From NCBI GenBank assembly GCA_035048495.1, contig JASUTR010000091.1:62001-126000 (forward strand): a stretch of 64,000 bases of DNA, read 5' to 3'. Positions within the stretch are counted from its first letter, which is position 1. Every line of letters starts with the position of its first letter. The position numbers and the translations under genes were made by a program. This document shows positions 48,884-61,908 of the stretch, one piece after another. The notes below the pieces were generated by a model. The model did not search any database and was not told the origin of the DNA. It saw nothing but the letters and a program-made list of their open reading frames with translations. The DNA is from Euptelea pleiosperma (lineage: Eukaryota; Streptophyta; Magnoliopsida; Ranunculales; Eupteleaceae).

Positions 48884-51800
48884 GAATGTAACACACAAAC
48901 TGAGTCCAATTAAACACATTGACGCACGGATGGAGCTAACTTGCTTCGACTGCCCCGAATCTTGTTCCAACACTTCAAATATGTTGAAACAATAGTAATG
49001 GAAGAATTCGAGTCTAATTACGATGTCCGGTTGCGAAAAAGTCACAAGTTATAGGCTTCAGAATGTAACACACAAACTGAGTCCAATTAAAGAAATTGAC
49101 GCCCGGATGGAGCTAACTTGTTTCGACTGCCCCGAATCTTGTTCCAACACTTCAAATGTGTTGAAACAATAGTAATGGAAGAGTTTGAGTCCAATTACGA
49201 GGTCCGGTTGCGAAAAAGTCACAAGTTATAGGCTTCTGAATGTAACACACAAACTGAGTCCAATTTGAGACGTTGACGCACGGATGGAGCTAACTTGTTT
49301 CGACTGTCCCGAATCTTGTTCCAACACTTTAAATGTGTTGAAACAATAGTAATAGAAGAGTTTGTGTCCAATTACGAGGTCCGATTGCGAAAAAGTTACA
49401 AGTTATAGGCTTCTGAATGTAACACAAAAACTTAGTCCAATTAATGACATTGACGCACGGATGGAGGCAACTTGTTTCGACTGCTCCTAATCTTGTTCCA
49501 ACACTTCAAATGTGTTGAAACAATAGTAATGGAAGAGTATGAGTCCAATTACGAGGTCCGGTTGCGAAAAAGTCACAACTTATAGGCTTCTGAATGTAAC
49601 ACACAAACTGAGTCCAATTTGAGACGTTGACGCACGGATGGAGCAAACATGTTTCGACTGTCCCGAATCTTGTTTCAACACTTCAAATGTGTTGAAACAA
49701 TAGTAATGGAAGAGTTTGTGTCCAATTATTAGGTCCGATTGCGAAAAAGTCACAAGTTATAGGCTTCGGAATGTAACACACAAACTGAGTCCAATTTGAG
49801 ACATTGACGCACGGATGGAGCTAACTAGTTTCGACTGTCCCGAATCTTGTTCCAACACTTTAAATGTGTTGAAACAATAGTAATGGAAGAGTTTGAGTCC
49901 AATTACGAGGTCCGGTTGCGAAAAAGTCACAAGTTATAGGCTTCGGAATGTAACTCACAAACTGAGTCCAATTTGAGACGTTGACGCACGGATGGAGCTA
50001 ACTTCTTTCGACTGTCCCGAATCTTGTTCCAACACTTTAAATGTGTTGAAACAATAGTAATGGAAGAGTTTGAGTCCAATTACGAGGTCCGGTTGCGAAA
50101 AAGTCACAAGTTATAGGCTTCGAAATGTAACTCACAAACTGAGCCCAATTTGTGACGTTGACGCACGGATGGAGCTAATTTGTTTCGACTGTCCCGAATC
50201 TTGTTCCAACGCTTCAAATGTTTTGAAACAATATTAATGGAAGAGTTTGAGTAAAATTATGAGGTCCGGTTGCGACAAAGTCACAATTTATAGGCTTCGG
50301 AATATAACACACAAACTGAGTCCATTTTGAGACGTTGACGCACGGATGGACCTAACTTGTTTCGACTGTCACGAATCTTGTTCCAACACTTCAAATGTGT
50401 TGAAACAATAGTAATGGAAGAGTTTGAGTCCAATTACGAGGTCCGGTTGCGAAAAAGTCACAAGTTATAGGCTTCGGAATGTAACACACAAACTGAATCC
50501 AATTTGAGACGTTGACGCACGAATAGAGCTAACATGTTTCGACTGTCCCGAATCCTGTTCCAACATTAAAATGTGTTGAAACAATAGTAATGGAAGAGTT
50601 TGAGTCCAATTATGAGGTCCGGTTGCGAAAAAGTCACAAGTTATAGGCTTCGGAATGTAACACACAAACTGAGTCCAATTAAACACATTGACGCACGGAT
50701 GGAGCTAACTTGCTTCGAATGCCCCGAATCTTGTTCCAACACTTCAAATATGTTGAAACAATAGTAATGGAAGAATTCGAGTCTAATTACGATGTCCGGT
50801 TGCGAAAAAGTCACAACTTATTGGCTTCAGAATGTAACACACAAACTGAGTCCAATTAAAGAAATTGACGCCCGGATGGAGCTAACTTGTTTCGACTGCC
50901 CCGAATCTTCTTCCAACACTTCAAATATTTTGAAACAATAGTAATGGAAGAGTTTGAGTCCAATTACGAGGTCTGGTTGCGAAAAAGTCCCAAGTTATAG
51001 GATTCTGAATGTAACACACAAACTGAGTCCAATTTGAGACGTTGACGCACGGATTGAGCTAACTTGTTTCGACTGTTCCGAATCATGTTCCAACACTTTA
51101 AATGTGTTGAAACAATAGTAATGGAAGAGTTTGAGTCCAATTACGAGGTCCGATTGCGAAAAAGTCACAAGTTATAGGCTTCGGAATGTAACACACAGAG
51201 TCCAATTTGAGACGTTGACGCACGGATGGAGCTAACTTGTTTCGACTGTCCCGAATCTTGTTCCAACACTTTAAATGTGTTGAAAAATAGTAATGGAAGG
51301 GTTTGAGTCCAATTACGAGGTCCGGTTGCGAAAAAGTCACAAGTTATAGGCTTCGGAATGTAACACACAAACTGAGTCCAATTTGAGACGTTGACGCACG
51401 GATGGAGCTAACTTGTTTCGACTGTCCCAAATCTTGTTCCAACACTTTAAATGTGTTGAAAAATAGTAATGGAAGAGTTTGAGTAAAATTATGAGGTCCG
51501 GTTGCGACAAAGTCACAATTTATAGGCTTCGGAATGTAACACACAAACTGAGTCCATTTTGAGACGTTGACGCACGAATGGAGCTAACATGTTTCGACTA
51601 TCCCGAATCATGTTCCAACATTCAAATGTGTTGAAACAATAGTAATGGAAGAGTTTGAGTCCAATTACGAGGTCCGGTTGCGAAAAAGTCACAAGTTATA
51701 GGCTTCGGAATGTAACACACAAACTGAATCCAATTTGAGACGTTGACGCACGAATGGAGCTAACATGTTTCGACTATCCCGAATCTTGTTCCAACATTCA

Positions 51801-52196
51801 AATGTGTTGAAACAATAGTAATGGAAGAGTTTGAGTCCAATTATGAGGTCCGGTTGTGAAAAAGTCACAAGTTATAGGCTTCGGAATGTACCACACAAAC
51901 TAAGTCCAATTAAACACATTGACGTACGGATGGAGCTAACTTGTTTCGACTGCCGCGAATCTTGTTCCAACACTGCAAATGTGTTGAAACAATAGTAATG
52001 GAAGAATTCGAGTTTAATTACGAGGTCCGGTTGCGAAAAAGTCATAAATTATAGGCTTCAGAATGTAACACACAAACTGAGTCCAATTTGAGACGTTGAC
52101 GCACGGATGGAGCTAACTTGTTTCGACTATCCCAAATATTGTTCCAACACTTCAAATCTGTTGAAACAATAGTAATGGAGGAGTTTGAGTCCAATT

Positions 52197-52355
52197 ACGT
52201 GGTCCGATTGCGAAAAAGTCAATAATTATAGGCTTACGAATGAAAAACACAAACTGATTCAATTAGAAATATTGACGAACAAATAGAGCAAACTTGTTCC
52301 GCCTGTCCCGAATCTTCTTCTAATACTTCAAATTTGTTGAAAAAGTAATAATATA
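52197..52355 (+). repeat. Z monomer of C unit 3
   Basis: C-type Z, 4,237 bp after the unit 2 copy. Unit 3 keeps Z but has lost X in its nine-monomer deletion. Confidence 0.8.
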
Positions 52356-53963
52356 AGAGTTTGAGTCCAATTACGAGGTCCGGTTGCGAAAAAGTCACAA
52401 GTTATAGGCTTCGGAATGTAACACATAAACTGAGTCCAATTTGAGACGTTGACGCACGGATGGAGCTAACTTATTTCGACTGTCCCGAATCTTGTTCCAA
52501 CACTTCAAATGTGTTGAAACAATAGTAATGGAAGAGTTTGAGTCCAATTACGAGGTCCGATTGCGAAAAAGTCACAAGTTATAGGCTTCGGAATGTGACT
52601 CACAAACTGAGTCCAAGTAATGACATTGACGCACGGATGGAGCTAACTTCTTTCAACTGTCCATAATCTTGTTCCAACACTTGAAATGTTTTGAAACAAT
52701 AGTAATGGAAGAGTTTGAGTAAAATTATGAGGTCCGGTTGCGACAAAGTCACAATTTATAGGCTTCGGAATGTAACACACAAACTGAGTCCAGTTTGAGA
52801 CGTTGACGCACGGATGGACCTAACTTGTTTCGACTGTCACGAATCTTGTTCCAACACTTCAAATGTGTTGAAACAATAGTAATGGAAGAGTTTGAGTCCA
52901 ATTACGAGGTCCGGTTGCGAAAAAGTCACAAGTTATAGGCTTCGGAATGTAACACACAAACTGAATCCAATTTGAGACGTTGACGCACGAATAGAGCTAA
53001 CATGTTTCGACTGTCCCGAATCTTGTTCCAACATTCAAATGTGTTGAAACAATAGTAATGGAAGAGTTTGAGTCCAATTATGAGGTCCGGTTGCGAAAAA
53101 GTCACAAGTTATAGGCTTCGGAATGTAACACACAAACTGAGTCCAATTAAACACATTGACGCACGGATGGAGCTAACTTGCTTCGACTGCCCCGAATCTT
53201 GTTCCAACACTTCAAATATGTTGAAACAATAGTAATGGAAGAATTCGAGTCTAATTACGATGTCCAGTTGCGAAAAAGTCACAAGTTATAGGCTTCAGAA
53301 TGTAACACACAAACTGAGTCCAATTAAAGAAATTGACGCCCGGATGGAGCTAACTTGTTTCGACTGCCCCGAATCTTGTTCCAACACTTCAAATGTGTTG
53401 AAACAATAGTAATGGAAGAGTTTGAGTCCGATTACGAGGTCCGGTAGCGAAAAAGTCACAAGTTATAGGCTTCGGAATGTAACACACAAACTGAATCCAA
53501 TTGGAGACGTTGACGCACGAATGGAGCTAACATGTTTCGACTATCCCGAATCTTGTTCCAACATTCAAATGTGTTGAAACAATAGTAATGGAAGAGTTTG
53601 AGTCCAATTATGAGGTCCGGTTGTGAAAAAGTCACAAGTTATAGGCTTCGGAATGTAACACACAAACTAAGTCCAATTAAACACATTGACGCACGGATGG
53701 AGCTAACTTGTTTCGACTGCCCCGAATCTTGTTCCAACACTGCAAATGTGTTGAAACAATAGTAATGGAAGAATTCGAGTTTAATTACGAGGTCCGGTTG
53801 CGAAAAAGTCATAAATTATAGGCTTCAGAATGTAACACACAAACTGAGTCAAATTTGAGACGTTGACGCACGGATGGAGCTAACTTGTTTCGACTGTCCC
53901 AAATATTGTTCCAACACTTCAAATCTGTTGAAACAATAGTAATGGAAGAGTTTGAGTCTAATT

Positions 53964-54063
53964 ATAAGGTCCGGTTGCGAAAAAGTCACAAGTTATATAC
54001 TTCGGAATGGAACACAAACTGTGTCCAATTTGAGACGTTGACGAACGGATGGAGCTAACTTAT
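53964..54063 (+). repeat. X monomer of C unit 4 (no Z)
   Basis: X reappears in unit 4, showing that the unit 3 deletion was not inherited by its right-hand neighbour. Confidence 0.75.
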
Positions 54064-57000
54064 TTCGACTGTCCCGAATCTTGTTCCAACACTTCAAATG
54101 TGTTGAAACAATAGTAATGGAAGAGTTTGAGTCCAATTACGAGGTCCGATTGCGAAAAAGTCACAAGTTATAGGCTTCGGAATGTGACTCACAAACTGAG
54201 TCCAAGTAAAGACATTGACGCACGGATGGAGCTAACTTCTTTCGACTGTCCCTAATCTAGTTCCAACACTTAAAATGTTTTGAAACAATAGTAATGGAAG
54301 AGTTTGAGTAAAATTATGAGGTCCGGTTGCGACAAAGTCACAATTTATAGGCTTCGGAATGTAACACACAAACTGAGTCCATTTTGAGACGTTGACGCAC
54401 GGATGGACCTAACTTGTTTCGACTGTCACGAATCTTGTTCCAACACTTCAAATGTGTTGAAACAATAGTAATGGAAGAGTTTGAGTCCAATTACGAGGTC
54501 CGGTTGCGAAAAAGTCACAAGTTATAGGCTTCGGAATGTAACACACAAACTGAATCCAATTTGAGACGTTGACGCACGAATGGAGCTAACATGTTTCGAC
54601 TATCCCGAATCTTGTTCCAACATTCAAATGTGTTGAAACAATAGTAATGGAAGAGTTTGAGTCCAATTATGAGATCCGGTTGCGAAAAAGTCACAAGTTA
54701 TAGGCTTCAGAATGTAACACACAAACTGAGTCCAATTAAACACATTGACGCACGGATGGAGCTAACTTGCTTCGACTGCCCCGAATCTTGTTCCAACACT
54801 TCAAATATGTTGAAACAATAGTAATGGAAGAATTCGAGTCTAATTACGATGTCCGGTTGCGAAAAAGTCACAAGTTATAGGCTTCAGAATGTAACACACA
54901 AACTGAGTCCAATTAAAGAAATTGACGCCCGGATGGAGCTAACTTGTTTCGACTGCCCCGAATCTTGTTCCAACACTTCAAATGTGTTGAAACAATAGTA
55001 ATGGAAGAGTTTGAGTCCAATTACGAGGTCCGGTTGCGAAAAAGTCACAAGTTATAGGCTTCTGAATGTAACACACAAACTGAGTCCAATTTGAGACGTT
55101 GACGCACGGATGGAGCTAACTTGTTTCGACTGTCCCGAATCTTGTTCCAACACTTTAAATGTGTTGAAACAATAGTAATAGAAGAGTTTGTGTCCAATTA
55201 CGAGGTCCGATTGCGAAAAAGTTACAAGTTATAGGCTTCTGAATGTAACACAAAAACTTAGTCCAATTAATGACATTGACGCACGGATGGAGGCAACTTG
55301 TTTCGACTGCTCCTAATCTTGTTCCAACACTTCAAATGTGTTGAAACAATAGTAATGGAAGAGTATGAGTCCAATTACGAGGTCCGGTTGCGAAAAAGTC
55401 ACAACTTATAGGCTTCTGAATGTAACACACAAACTGAGTCCAATTTGAGACGTTGACGCACGGATGGAGCAAACATGTTTCGACTGTCCCGAATCTTGTT
55501 TCAACACTTCAAATGTGTTGAAACAATAGTAATGGAAGAGTTTGTGTCCAATTATTAGGTCCGATTGCGAAAAAGTCACAAGTTATAGGCTTCGGAATGT
55601 AACACACAAACTGAGTCCAATTTGAGACATTGACGCACGGATGGAGCTAACTAGTTTCGACTGTCCCGAATCTTGTTCCAACACTTTAAATGTGTTGAAA
55701 CAATAGTAATGGAAGAGTTTGAGTCCAATTACGAGGTCCGGTTGCGAAAAAGTCACAAGTTATAGGCTTCGGAATGTAACTCACAAACTGAGTCCAATTT
55801 GAGACGTTGACGCACGGATGGAGCTAACTTCTTTCGACTGTCCCGAATCTTGTTCCAACACTTTAAATGTGTTGAAACAATAGTAATGGAAGAGTTTGAG
55901 TCCAATTACGAGGTCCGGTTGCGAAAAAGTCACAAGTTATAGGCTTCGAAATGTAACTCACAAACTGAGCCCAATTTGTGACGTTGACGCACGGATGGAG
56001 CTAATTTGTTTCGACTGTCCCGAATCTTGTTCCAACGCTTCAAATGTTTTGAAACAATATTAATGGAAGAGTTTGAGTAAAATTATGAGGTCCGGTTGCG
56101 ACAAAGTCACAATTTATAGGCTTCGGAATATAACACACAAACTGAGTCCATTTTGAGACGTTGACGCACGGATGGACCTAACTTGTTTCGACTGTCACGA
56201 ATCTTGTTCCAACACTTCAAATGTGTTGAAACAATAGTAATGGAAGAGTTTGAGTCCAATTACGAGGTCCGGTTGCGAAAAAGTCACAAGTTATAGGCTT
56301 CGGAATGTAACACACAAACTGAATCCAATTTGAGACGTTGACGCACGAATAGAGCTAACATGTTTCGACTGTCCCGAATCCTGTTCCAACATTAAAATGT
56401 GTTGAAACAATAGTAATGGAAGAGTTTGAGTCCAATTATGAGGTCCGGTTGCGAAAAAGTCACAAGTTATAGGCTTCGGAATGTAACACACAAACTGAGT
56501 CCAATTAAACACATTGACGCACGGATGGAGCTAACTTGCTTCGAATGCCCCGAATCTTGTTCCAACACTTCAAATATGTTGAAACAATAGTAATGGAAGA
56601 ATTCGAGTCTAATTACGATGTCCGGTTGCGAAAAAGTCACAACTTATTGGCTTCAGAATGTAACACACAAACTGAGTCCAATTAAAGAAATTGACGCCCG
56701 GATGGAGCTAACTTGTTTCGACTGCCCCGAATCTTCTTCCAACACTTCAAATATTTTGAAACAATAGTAATGGAAGAGTTTGAGTCCAATTACGAGGTCT
56801 GGTTGCGAAAAAGTCCCAAGTTATAGGATTCTGAATGTAACACACAAACTGAGTCCAATTTGAGACGTTGACGCACGGATTGAGCTAACTTGTTTCGACT
56901 GTTCCGAATCATGTTCCAACACTTTAAATGTGTTGAAACAATAGTAATGGAAGAGTTTGAGTCCAATTACGAGGTCCGATTGCGAAAAAGTCACAAGTTA

Positions 57001-58022
57001 TAGGCTTCGGAATGTAACACACAGAGTCCAATTTGAGACGTTGACGCACGGATGGAGCTAACTTGTTTCGACTGTCCCGAATCTTGTTCCAACACTTTAA
57101 ATGTGTTGAAAAATAGTAATGGAAGGGTTTGAGTCCAATTACGAGGTCCGGTTGCGAAAAAGTCACAAGTTATAGGCTTCGGAATGTAACACACAAACTG
57201 AGTCCAATTTGAGACGTTGACGCACGGATGGAGCTAACTTGTTTCGACTGTCCCAAATCTTGTTCCAACACTTTAAATGTGTTGAAAAATAGTAATGGAA
57301 GAGTTTGAGTAAAATTATGAGGTCCGGTTGCGACAAAGTCACAATTTATAGGCTTCGGAATGTAACACACAAACTGAGTCCATTTTGAGACGTTGACGCA
57401 CGAATGGAGCTAACATGTTTCGACTATCCCGAATCATGTTCCAACATTCAAATGTGTTGAAACAATAGTAATGGAAGAGTTTGAGTCCAATTACGAGGTC
57501 CGGTTGCGAAAAAGTCACAAGTTATAGGCTTCGGAATGTAACACACAAACTGAATCCAATTTGAGACGTTGACGCACGAATGGAGCTAACATGTTTCGAC
57601 TATCCCGAATCTTGTTCCAACATTCAAATGTGTTGAAACAATAGTAATGGAAGAGTTTGAGTCCAATTATGAGGTCCGGTTGTGAAAAAGTCACAAGTTA
57701 TAGGCTTCGGAATGTACCACACAAACTAAGTCCAATTAAACACATTGACGTACGGATGGAGCTAACTTGTTTCGACTGCCCCGAATCTTGTTCCAACACT
57801 GCAAATGTGTTGAAACAATAGTAATGGAAGAATTCGAGTTTAATTACGAGGTCCGGTTGCGAAAAAGTCATAAATTATAGGCTTCAGAATGTAACACACA
57901 AACTGAGTCCAATTTGAGACGTTGACGCACGGATGGAGCTAACTTGTTTCGACTATCCCAAATATTGTTCCAACACTTCAAATCTGTTGAAACAATAGTA
58001 ATGGAGGAGTTTGAGTCCAATT

Positions 58023-58181
58023 ACGTGGTCCGATTGCGAAAAAGTCAATAATTATAGGCTTACGAATGAAAAACACAAACTGATTCAATTAGAAATATTG
58101 ACGAACAAATAGAGCAAACTTGTTCCGCCTGTCCCGAATCTTCTTCTAATACTTCAAATTTGTTGAAAAAGTAATAATATA
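58023..58181 (+). repeat. Z monomer of C unit 4; its right end leads into the inserted donor segment
   Basis: C-type Z. Its terminal GTAATAATATAAG begins at 58,171, the exact start of the segment copied to 61,718. Confidence 0.8.
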
Positions 58182-58484
58182 AGAGTTTGAGTCCAATTAC
58201 GAGGTCCGGTTGCGAAAAATTCACAAGTTATAGGCTTCGGAATGTAACACATAAACTGAGTCCAATTTGAGACGTTGACGCACGGATGGAGCTAACTTAT
58301 TTCGACTGTCCCGAATCTTGTTCCAACACTTCAAATGTGTTGAAACAATAGTAATGGAAGAGTTTGAGTCCAATTACGAGGTCCGATTGCGAAAAAGTCA
58401 CAAGTTATAGGCTTCAGAATGTGACTCACAAACTGAGTCCAAGTAATGACATTGACGCACGGATGGAGCTAACTTCTTTCGACT

Positions 58485-59430
58485 GTCCCTAATCTTGTTC
58501 CAACACTTGAAATGTTTTGAAACAATAGTAATGGAAGAGTTTGAGTAAAATTATGAGGTCCGGTTGCGACAAAGTCACAATTTATAGGCTTCGGAATGTA
58601 ACACACAAACTGAGTCCATTTTGAGACGTTGACGCACGGATGGACCTAACTTGTTTCGACTGTCACGAATCTTGTTCCAACACTTCAAATGTGTTGAAAC
58701 AATAGTACTGGAAGAGTTTGAGTCCAATTACGAGGTCCGGTAGCGAAAAAGTCACAAGTTATAGGCTTCGGAATGTAACACCCAAACTGAATCCAATTTG
58801 AGACGTTGACGCACGAATAGAGCTAACATGTTTCGACTATCCCGAATCTTGTTCCAACATTCAAATGTGTTGAAACAATAGTAATGGAAGAGTTTGAGTC
58901 CAATTATGAGGTCCAGTTGCGAAAAAGTCACAAGTTATAGGCTTCGGAATGTAACACACAAACTGAGTCCAATTAAACACATTGACGCACTGATGGAGCT
59001 AACTTGCTTCGACTGCCCCGAATCTTGTTCCAACACTTCAAATATGTTGAAACAATAGTAATGGAAGAATTCGAGTCTAATTACGATGTCCAGTTGCGAA
59101 AAAGTCCCAAGTTATAGGCTTCAGAATGTAACACACAAACTGAGTCCAATTAAAGAAATTGACGCTCGGATGGAGCTAACTTGTTTCGACTGCCCCGAAT
59201 CTTGTTCCAACACTTCAAATGTGTTGAAAAAATAGTAATGGAAGAGTTTGAGTCCAATTACGAGGTCCGGTAGCGAAAAACTCACAAGTTATAGGCTTCG
59301 GAATGTAACACACAAACTGAATCTAATTTGAGACGTTGACGCACGAATGGAGCTAACAGGTTTCGACTATCCCGAATCTTGTTCCAACATTCAAATGTGT
59401 TGAAACAGTAGTAATGGAAGAGTTTGAGTC
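58485..59430 (+). repeat. HOR C unit 5, truncated and more diverged (~0.95 kb)
   Basis: Continues the C order at a 5,826-bp offset (GATGTCCAG at 53,259 and 59,085; GGTAGCG at 53,443 and 59,269), then switches in register to an X-Z pair at about 59,430. It has more private differences than units 1-4 (GTACTGGAAG, ACACCCAAACTG, GCACTGATGG, GACGCTCGG, CTAACAGGTTTC), as expected for an array edge that escapes homogenisation. Confidence 0.75.
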
Positions 59431-59435
59431 TAATT

Positions 59436-59769
59436 ATAAGGTCCGGTTGCGAAAAAGTAACAAGTTATATACTTCGGAATGGAACACAAACTGTGTCCAA
59501 TTTGAGACGTTGATGAACGGATGGAGCTAACTTGTTTCGACTGTCCGAATCTTGTTCCAACACTTCAAATCTGTTGAAACAATAGTAATGGAGGAGTTTG
59601 AGTCCAATTACGTGGTCCGATTGCGAAAAAGTCAATAATTATAGGCTTACGAATGAAAAACACAAACTGATTCCAATTAGAAATATTGACGAACGAATAG
59701 AGCAAAGTTGTTCCGCCTGTCCCGAATCTTCTTCTAATACTTCAAATTTGTTGAAAAAATAATAATGGA
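59436..59769 (+). repeat. X-Z monomer pair at the C/D boundary
   Basis: The Z half is A-type (GAACGAATAGAGC, AAAAAATAATAATGG), not C-type. This marks the change from the C HOR to the older mosaic. Private bases are GTTGATGAACGG and GCAAAGTTGTTCC. Confidence 0.85.
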
Positions 59770-61717
59770 AGAGTTTGAGTCCAATTACGAGGTCCGGTTG
59801 CGAAAAAGTCACAAGTTATAGGCTTCGGAATGTAACACACAAACTGAGTCCAATTTGAGACGTTGACGCACGGATGGAGCTAACTTATTTCGACTGTCCC
59901 GAATCTTGTTCCAACACTTCAAATGTGTTGAACCAATAGTAATAGAAGAGTTTGTGTCCAATTACGAGGTCCGATTGTGAAAAAATTACAAGTTATAGGC
60001 TTCTGAATGTAACACACAAACTTAGTCCAATTAATGACATTGACGCACGGATGGAGCCAACTTGTTTCGACTGCTCCTAATCTTGTTCCAACACTTCAAA
60101 TGTGTTGAAACAATAGTAATGGAAGAGTATGAGTCCGATTACGAGTTCCGGTTGCGAAAAAGTCACAAGTTATAGGCTTCGGAATGTAACTCACAAACTG
60201 CGCCCAATTTGTGACGTTGACGCACGGATGGAGCTAATTTGTTTCGACTGTCCCGAATCTTGTTCCAACACTTGAAATGTTTTGAAACAATAGTAATGGA
60301 AGAGTTTGAGTAAAATTATGAGGTCCGGTTGCGACAAAGTCACAATTTATAGGCTTCGGAATGTAACACACAAACTGAGTCCATTTTGAGACGTTGACGC
60401 ACGGATGGACCTAACTTGTTTCGACTGTCACGAATCTTGTTCCAACACTTCAAATGTGTTGAAACAATAGTAATGGAAGAGTTTGAGTCCAATTACGAGG
60501 TCCGGTTGCGAAAAAGTCACAAGTTATAGGCTTCGGAATGTAACACACAAACTGAATCCAATTTGAGACGTTGACGCACGAATAGAGCTAACATGTTTCG
60601 ACTGTCCCGAATCTTGTTCCAACATTCAAATGTGTTGAAACAATAGTAATGGAAGAGTTTGAGTCCAATTATGAGGTCCGGTTGCGAAAAAGTCACAAGT
60701 TATAGGCTTCAGAATGTAACACACAAACTGAGTCCAATTAAACACATTGACGCACGTATGGAGCTAACTTGCTTCGACTGCCCCGAATCTTGTTCCAACA
60801 CTTCAAATATGTTGAAACAATAGTAATGGAAGAATTCGAGTCTAATTACGATGTCCGGTTGCGAAAAAGTCACAAGTTATAGGCTTCAGAATGTAACACA
60901 CAAACTGAGTCGAATTAAAGAAATTGACGCCCGGATGGAGCTAACTTGTTTCGACTACCCCGAATCTTGTTCCAACACTGCAAATGTGTTGAAACAATAG
61001 TAATGGAAGAATTCGAGTTTAATTACGAGGTCCGGTTGCGAAAAAGTCATAAATTATAGGCTTCAGAATGTAACACACAAACTGAGTCCAATTTGAGACG
61101 TTGACGCACGGATGGACCTAACTTGTTTCGACTGTCACGAATCTTGTTCCAACACTTCAAATGTGTTGAAACAATAGTAATGGAAGAGTTTGAGTCCAAT
61201 TACGAGGTCCGGTTGCGAAAAAGTCACAAGTTATAGGCTTCGGAATGTAACACACAAACTGAATTCAATTTGAGACGATGACGCACGAATAGATTTAACA
61301 TGTTTCGACTGTCCCGAATCTTGTTCCAACATTAAAATGTGTTGAAACAATAGTAATGGAAGAGTTTGAGTCCAATTATTAGGTCCAGTTGCGAAAAAGT
61401 AACAAGTTATAGGCTTCGGAATGTAACACACAAACTGAGTCCAATTTGAGACATTGACGCACGAATGGAGCTAACTTGTTTCGACTGTCCCGAATCTTGT
61501 TCCAACACTTTAAATGTGTTGAAACAATAGTAATGGAAGAGTTTGAGTCCAATTACGAGGTCCGGTTGCGAAAAAGTCACAAGTTATTGGCTTCAGAATG
61601 TAACACACAAACTGAGTCCAATTAAAGAAATTGACGCCCGGATGGAGGTAACTTGTTTCGACTGCCCCGAATCTTCTTCCAACACTTCAAATGTGTTGAA
61701 ACAATAGTAATGAAAGA

Positions 61718-61908
61718 GTAATAATATAAGAGTTTGAGTCCAATTACGAGGTCCGGTTGCGAAAAATTCACAAGTTATAGGCTTCGGAATGTAACACATA
61801 AACTGAGTCCAATTTGAGACGTTGACGCACGGATGGAGCTAACTTATTTCGACTGTCCCGAATCTTGTTCCAACACTTCAAATGTGTTGAAACAATAGTA
61901 ATGGAAGA
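61718..61908 (+). repeat. 191-bp insertion (one monomer + 14 bp) with an out-of-register left junction
   Basis: Relative to the matching B0 segment near 10,660, the offset rises from 51,051 to 51,242 across this interval. At the left edge GTAATGAAAGAG runs directly into TAATAATATAAGAG, making the local monomer 14 bp too long. From 61,718 the sequence follows 58,171 onward at offset 3,547, including the private GCGAAAAATTCAC (58,212 and 61,759) and ACACATAAACTG. The right edge falls between about 61,890 and the recipient-specific CCACTTACG at 61,917. Confidence 0.75.

Larger units (their letters stand above)
48422..52658 (+). repeat. HOR C unit 3, deleted form (4,237 bp, 24 monomers)
   Basis: Lacks nine consecutive monomers (1,588-1,589 bp) present in units 1, 2 and 4, including GATGTCCAGTTG, GGTAGCG and X. 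The join lies between 48,776 (left-type ACTGTCCC) and 48,883 (right-type TTCAGAATG), inside a stretch identical in both parents, so monomer register is kept. A private TAACATACAAAC (about 48,537) and CTGCCGCGAATC (about 51,952) mark this unit. Confidence 0.85.
52659..58484 (+). repeat. HOR C unit 4 (5,826 bp, 33 monomers)
   Basis: Full-length unit with X at 53,964 and Z at 58,023. Private bases include ATGAGATCCGG (about 54,669), CTTAAAATGTTTT (about 54,270) and GCGAAAAATTCAC at 58,212. The last is also found at 61,759 in region D and identifies this unit as the donor of that insertion. At its right marker CTTTCGACTGTCCCTAATC replaces CTTTCAACTGTCCATAATC. Confidence 0.85.

Noticed and set aside
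48422..52658. Assembly collapse as the cause of the short C unit
   Set aside because: The unit has private bases on both sides of the join and the breakpoint is compatible with normal exchange, so a real deletion is preferred. Reads would be needed to exclude collapse fully.
61711..61730. Target-site duplication or transposon footprint at the 14-bp offset
   Set aside because: The extra bases are fully explained by copying from 58,171 onward; no flanking direct repeat of target-site type is visible.
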